DNA from: Limnoglobus roseus
Lineage (GTDB): Bacteria; Planctomycetota; Planctomycetia; Gemmatales; Gemmataceae
DNA length: 64,000 bases
Direction: 5' to 3'
Assembly (NCBI RefSeq): GCF_008254045.1
Contig: NZ_CP042425.1
Span: forward strand, 7,702,163 to 7,766,162
Position 1 is the first letter of the stretch. Every line of letters begins with the position of its first letter. The notes under the pieces are model-generated. The model worked only from the letters and a program-made list of their open reading frames with translations, did not search any database and was not told where the DNA came from. This document shows, piece by piece, positions 62,401-64,000 of the stretch. The position numbers were made by a program, and so were the translations under genes.

Positions 62401-64000
62401 CCTGGCCGCCGGTGCCGTCGATCGTGTTCGTGCTGTTGAGTGTGAACTCGACCGTTTCGTCGCCTTCGTTGGTCAAGTCTTCGAAGATTTGCAGCGGGAC
62501 GGTCTGGTTGAAAGTCAGGCTCCCGGGAGCGTCGGCCGGGTTGAACGTGACGGTGGTCGAGCCGGTGATGACGTAATCGCCGGCGGTGACCGGGCCGAGG
62601 GTGGCCTTGCCGGCCACGGTCCCGAGGAAGGGATCGACGGTCGTGACGATCTGCCGGTCGAGGCCCGGCGTGCCGACCGAACCCGCCGACGGCACGATGG
62701 TCAGCGTCACGTCGAAGGACGCGGGCGCATTATCTTCCAACGCCGCGTTGGCCGGCGCGAACGAGAGAACGGCCAGATCGTTGTCCAGGATCGTCCCGGT
62801 ACCGGTCGCGGTGCCGATCGTCACGGAGCGGTTCGTCACGAGGTTCGAGATCGTCGCGGTGAACGCCTCCGTACCCTCGACACGGGCGTCGTCAACCGGG
62901 TTGACGGTAACCGTCTGTGCAGTCACGCCGGGGGCGAACGTCACCGTCAGGCCGTTGACGCCGATAAAGTCCACGCCCGGTCCGGCCGCAGCCCCGGCGA
63001 TCGCCGTGCCGTTGGCCGTGTTGAACGTGACCATGACAGTCGTATCGACCTGGTTGGTGAGCGTGACGTTGAACGTGATCACCCCGCTTTCCGGAGACAC
63101 TTGGCTGTCGATGTTGACGGTCGCCGAGTCGTCGTTGACGATGGTCCCGGTCGCCGTCCCGGTGGCGTCGATCTTCGACGCGGGGATGAGCGGGTTCGTC
63201 GGCACGACAGTATTGAGCGAAACGGTGAACAGTTCGCTCGCCTCGACGACGTTATCGCCGTTGATCGTGACCGTGAACGTCTGCGTCTCACCGGCCGTGC
63301 CCGCGAACGTCAGGGTGCCCATCGTGGACACGAAGTCGTTATCGCCGACCACCCCACCGGAGGTGCTGACGGCCGTGCCGTCGGTGGTCTTGTAATTGAC
63401 GGTGAACCCGCCCTGAACGGGGTTCGACAACGTCACGGTAAAGGTCATCGGCCCGCCGTTCTCGGCCTGCACGACGTTCTGAATCGTAAGGGCGGTGCTG
63501 TCGTCGTCGGTGATGCTCCCCGTCCCGTTCACCTTCGTGAACTTCGACGTCGGGATGAGCGGGTTCGTCGGCGTGACGACACCGAGTTGAGCCGCGAACG
63601 TCTCCGTCGGCTGCTCGACCGTGGAGTCCGGGTTGATCGTCACCGTGAACGTCTGAACCTCCCCGACCGTCCCCGCGAACGTCAAGACGCCGCTCGCCGT
63701 CGTGTAGTCGCTCCCCGCATTCGCCGTCCCGTCCGCGGTGTTGTACGCCACCGTGAACCCGCCCTGCACGGCGTTCGACGACGTCACCGTGAACATCAGC
63801 ATCGTCGACCCGCCGGTGCCTTCGACAATCGTCGGGCTGCTCACCGTCAGCGTCGTCATGTCGTCGTCGAGAATCGTGCCGACGCCGTTCACCTCAATGA
63901 ACGCCGAAGTCTGTACCGTCGGGTCATTCGGTGTTACGGTCCCGAGTTGGCCGAGGATCGTTTCGTTCGCCTCGACGATCTTATCCCCGTTCACCATCAC
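56444..64000 (-). CDS. Giant Calx-beta/FG-GAP surface protein, C-terminal 2518 residues (start outside window)
   Basis: The frame is open at the window edge, so the N-terminus is missing. The visible part starts with five Calx-beta repeats (blocks such as YNTADGTANAGSDYT and GSITDDD), which bind calcium. A long region of beta-helix-like repeats follows, and residues about 2140-2360 hold FG-GAP/integrin-like repeats (VADLNGDGRAEIVVGSG, VGDLNGDGRPEIIAGAG). The protein is rich in Thr, Asn, Gly and Val with few Cys, as in large secreted adhesins. No anchor is seen at the C-terminus (GGSVAGGSVSSN). It is upstream of tssB on the same strand. Confidence 0.92.
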   Translation of the reverse strand: MMVNGDKIVEANETILGQLGTVTPNDPTVQTSAFIEVNGVGTILDDDMTTLTVSSPTIVEGTGGSTMLMFTVTSSNAVQGGFTVAYNTADGTANAGSDYTTASGVLTFAGTVGEVQTFTVTINPDSTVEQPTETFAAQLGVVTPTNPLIPTSKFTKVNGTGSITDDDSTALTIQNVVQAENGGPMTFTVTLSNPVQGGFTVNYKTTDGTAVSTSGGVVGDNDFVSTMGTLTFAGTAGETQTFTVTINGDNVVEASELFTVSLNTVVPTNPLIPASKIDATGTATGTIVNDDSATVNIDSQVSPESGVITFNVTLTNQVDTTVMVTFNTANGTAIAGAAAGPGVDFIGVNGLTVTFAPGVTAQTVTVNPVDDARVEGTEAFTATISNLVTNRSVTIGTATGTGTILDNDLAVLSFAPANAALEDNAPASFDVTLTIVPSAGSVGTPGLDRQIVTTVDPFLGTVAGKATLGPVTAGDYVITGSTTVTFNPADAPGSLTFNQTVPLQIFEDLTNEGDETVEFTLNSTNTIDGTGGQVRYYTTANTSVPTPNFVNVFTIQNDDAVVRTYDATVAGTYRLVRNGANVQLFLNNALIAQDLFAATPSAIVLNGTVGDDTFIIDMSGGNPIPTGGVTFNGNAGNDTLIVDRTDPTNGNTPFGGTLTFNGGNQSVGDTLILTGGNYANITDTFTNATDGSLATDLGAINYTGAESAQLNVASVQNLTFNLPTVAANNATLQDAGAGSTLTGVAFVNTSFTKPTANLNVNQGTANDLLTVGPGGLNSVANINLGTSASPFKTITQTGAVTTTGNASYFAGTIALNNTLKAANVTLVAGTSATQTGAITTGLLTLGEANNAGDYTLAAANDVQALTVPQAKSVTFNDANDVTVANAKTTANLLVTAGNSLTVPSGITVQSTAGSVTLTATNTVTIAPTATVTSANGTTLTAGSNLAIGSAATVQSTAGSVALTAGNDLSVATMAVVRSAAGTTLSAGKALAIGSAATVQSTAGSVSLTAGTNLTVSPTATVQSATGTAATAGKNLTISGATVQATAGGITLNSGDDFTAVGAVLSAALNKTIAIAIDTDNSGPATADLRTATITAMATTLVGNANADTFRVTGYTTPVAIDGKNPTAAPGDVLEFDAQNKVVTATVNSFDTAGAPVSYVNIETITVLNAGTFTLNGTNGDDRVTVRATGTPGAPLSYQFDGQPAVIVTPVPSFTFNGLAGRDTLIADFSNGSPIPAGGITFNGGADADFGLAVVGNANNAASLTTNKIGPDLSGVVVVDSGTITYSGLETSSEVDISGIVNVNVNLMVPDGNVTINNSSASQTRKITTDALAVAGTTTPVVRLSNNTNVIIATDPNNGGADNVTIAGGTNAHNNTNLTISAPDDAITATGPLAVNGNLTVIGNAITVQANANLTAGGDLVVTNNGTLTIGSATLTGQHVTQTAVNPVVLTGDAVVAGTATTGNTITFNGPIDGPGGLTANTAGNTVFNKAVGGTTALSKLVTDAGGLTLINGGLVKTATLQSYGDKAVTSVNGTQLIATGGAINFLDELAPTIDGFDLVIGGPNVDITASKGVASDKKYGSLQIVNTNNATFNGPVTTLSKVEQVAGSGTTTFNGPVTSPTVLIDNGNVVTFNGAVVAATRVEQVNATGTTTFNGAVTSPLVLIDNAGDVTFNGAVAAATRVELGNVTGAAKFASTVTSPVVQVDNGNVVVFGGAVETNGGVFEQKFSKSLTFNGVVNSGTVLIDDGVDVTFNGAVTVGDKIVQTTGTGKTTFSDVTANGTTGVTGGKTGGAVNINTNAIVFNGNVSAPNAPIVLGLTGTTGSVTQPNALAGLSTTKLYLRGDGTNLTFNLNSPVNTFTAGTPPAAGDTTFVSTGEVFANVGGGSINVRDKTDLVIAFENPASPATAIRVGNNGSVTLSTSGNFTAVDPVARVGNAPTTKLLDVGSGGTVQVNFGFDFPAGVTDPTVPSFNVTFAAEATASKVVLGQPLVGGDPTLTNRFKDVFTVRPLSTAQLFVNGNLPVTSDGTAFAPFDTLNPLFKGVTGISLSTSGNGNGVYTFTGFQPLTFESIETLGGLSVEAFAVQTAPRQGSTDASGYVVRLAISQITDKGANVSPLGGNISGTGITNNAFVVSPVLNSSSTSFKAPTLAIGDVNGDGTADLIIANGAGDAPLVTVVDGAVLTSLPPGASINLGALQPSQILTQFFAYEETFRGGVNVAVADLNGDGRAEIVVGSGVGGGPVIRVFSITDAKGNGDPSKGLTVFNNFKPLISFPAYELSFRGGVNVAVGDLNGDGRPEIIAGAGVLGGPRVRIYDGAHVLDTLAVLNDFFAYEPSYRGGVLVAAGRYDSDSIDDLMTAPGSNGGPRLRIFQGTQDMSAALFTSQDPPTIVNTFAFTNSTGLISTDQTNNLGVGSISFGSSADGSGGNRSVLVSRPRGAAFEVLKFTHGSTLDVVNGNDTTFASEGSNQMYQTVLNQNSDFVDLTDPNLILANPNTPRVLVPFTQLRSGGSVAGGSVSSN
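58719..59260. repeat. Tandem ~40-residue repeats inside the giant surface protein gene
   Basis: Units of about 120 bases, each containing TTGAACGTCA-like and GTTGTCGATCAG-like blocks, recur four to five times. In protein they read as VTFNGAV, ATRVEQV and VLIDN, a beta-solenoid-like repeat. Divergence between units is moderate, so they are older than a recent duplication. Confidence 0.75.
60860..61320. repeat. Second tandem repeat block inside the giant surface protein gene
   Basis: Units of 22-23 residues, paired into 45-residue modules, read TVQSTAGSV, LTAGNDL and similar. Parts of the DNA are nearly identical between modules, for example around GCCGTCGATTG and CCGACCCGATGGCGAG, suggesting ongoing expansion or contraction by recombination. 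Confidence 0.75.

Overview
The window looks like a chromosomal segment of a planctomycete, most likely of the Gemmata/Gemmataceae lineage. The base composition is GC-rich. Several protein families are characteristic of that phylum: DUF1549/DUF1553 'planctomycete cytochrome C' and DUF1501 proteins, WD40 and EF-hand secreted proteins, very large TPR proteins, and MoxR/DUF58/vWA operons. Family names come from motifs read by eye; no database search was possible.

Layout. (1) 1-4.8 kb is housekeeping: the start of a dGTPase-like gene and a HIT hydrolase on the minus strand, then the classic rpmF-plsX-fabD-acpP-fabF fatty-acid cluster on the plus strand. (2) 4.9-28.3 kb is a long minus-strand block. 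In transcription order it holds a 3860-residue exported TPR protein, a small membrane protein, a 938-residue WD40 protein, a BlaI-type repressor, an M56 (BlaR1-like) metallopeptidase fused to WD40 repeats, a DUF1549/DUF1553 CxxCH protein, a DUF1501 protein, an 8-EF-hand protein and a small membrane protein with an ACP-like tail. BlaI to the EF-hand gene is tightly packed with 4-base overlaps and reads as one regulated operon. (3) 28.7-36.9 kb is a plus-strand MoxR-DUF58-BatA-like-vWA-coiled-coil operon behind a clear sigma70 promoter. (4) 37-49.7 kb is mixed: a PQQ-propeller protein, a double GNAT protein, a heme-motif sensor histidine kinase with mutM, trpB, a LysM plus cysteine-hydrolase-like protein, an FHA protein, greA, a degenerate IrrE-like protein, a ROK glucokinase and a zinc-ribbon membrane protein. 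(5) 49.7-56.2 kb is a minus-strand type VI secretion set, tssB-tssC-hcp-tssE-tssF-tssG. (6) 56.4-64 kb is the 3' part of a giant Calx-beta/FG-GAP surface protein that runs off the window.

How it fits together. The most system-like parts are the BlaI/M56-propeller operon and the compact type VI module. The first would be a proteolysis-controlled switch whose antirepressor carries a beta-propeller where BlaR1 has its sensor, driving secreted calcium- and heme-motif proteins. The second encodes sheath, tube and part of the baseplate; no ATPase, membrane complex or spike gene is seen here. An FHA protein and a candidate peptidoglycan hydrolase lie a few kb away. Several intergenic gaps carry long, nearly perfect palindromes (up to 35-bp arms) that look like terminators or dispersed repeat elements. 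No rRNA, tRNA, CRISPR array or transposase was recognised.
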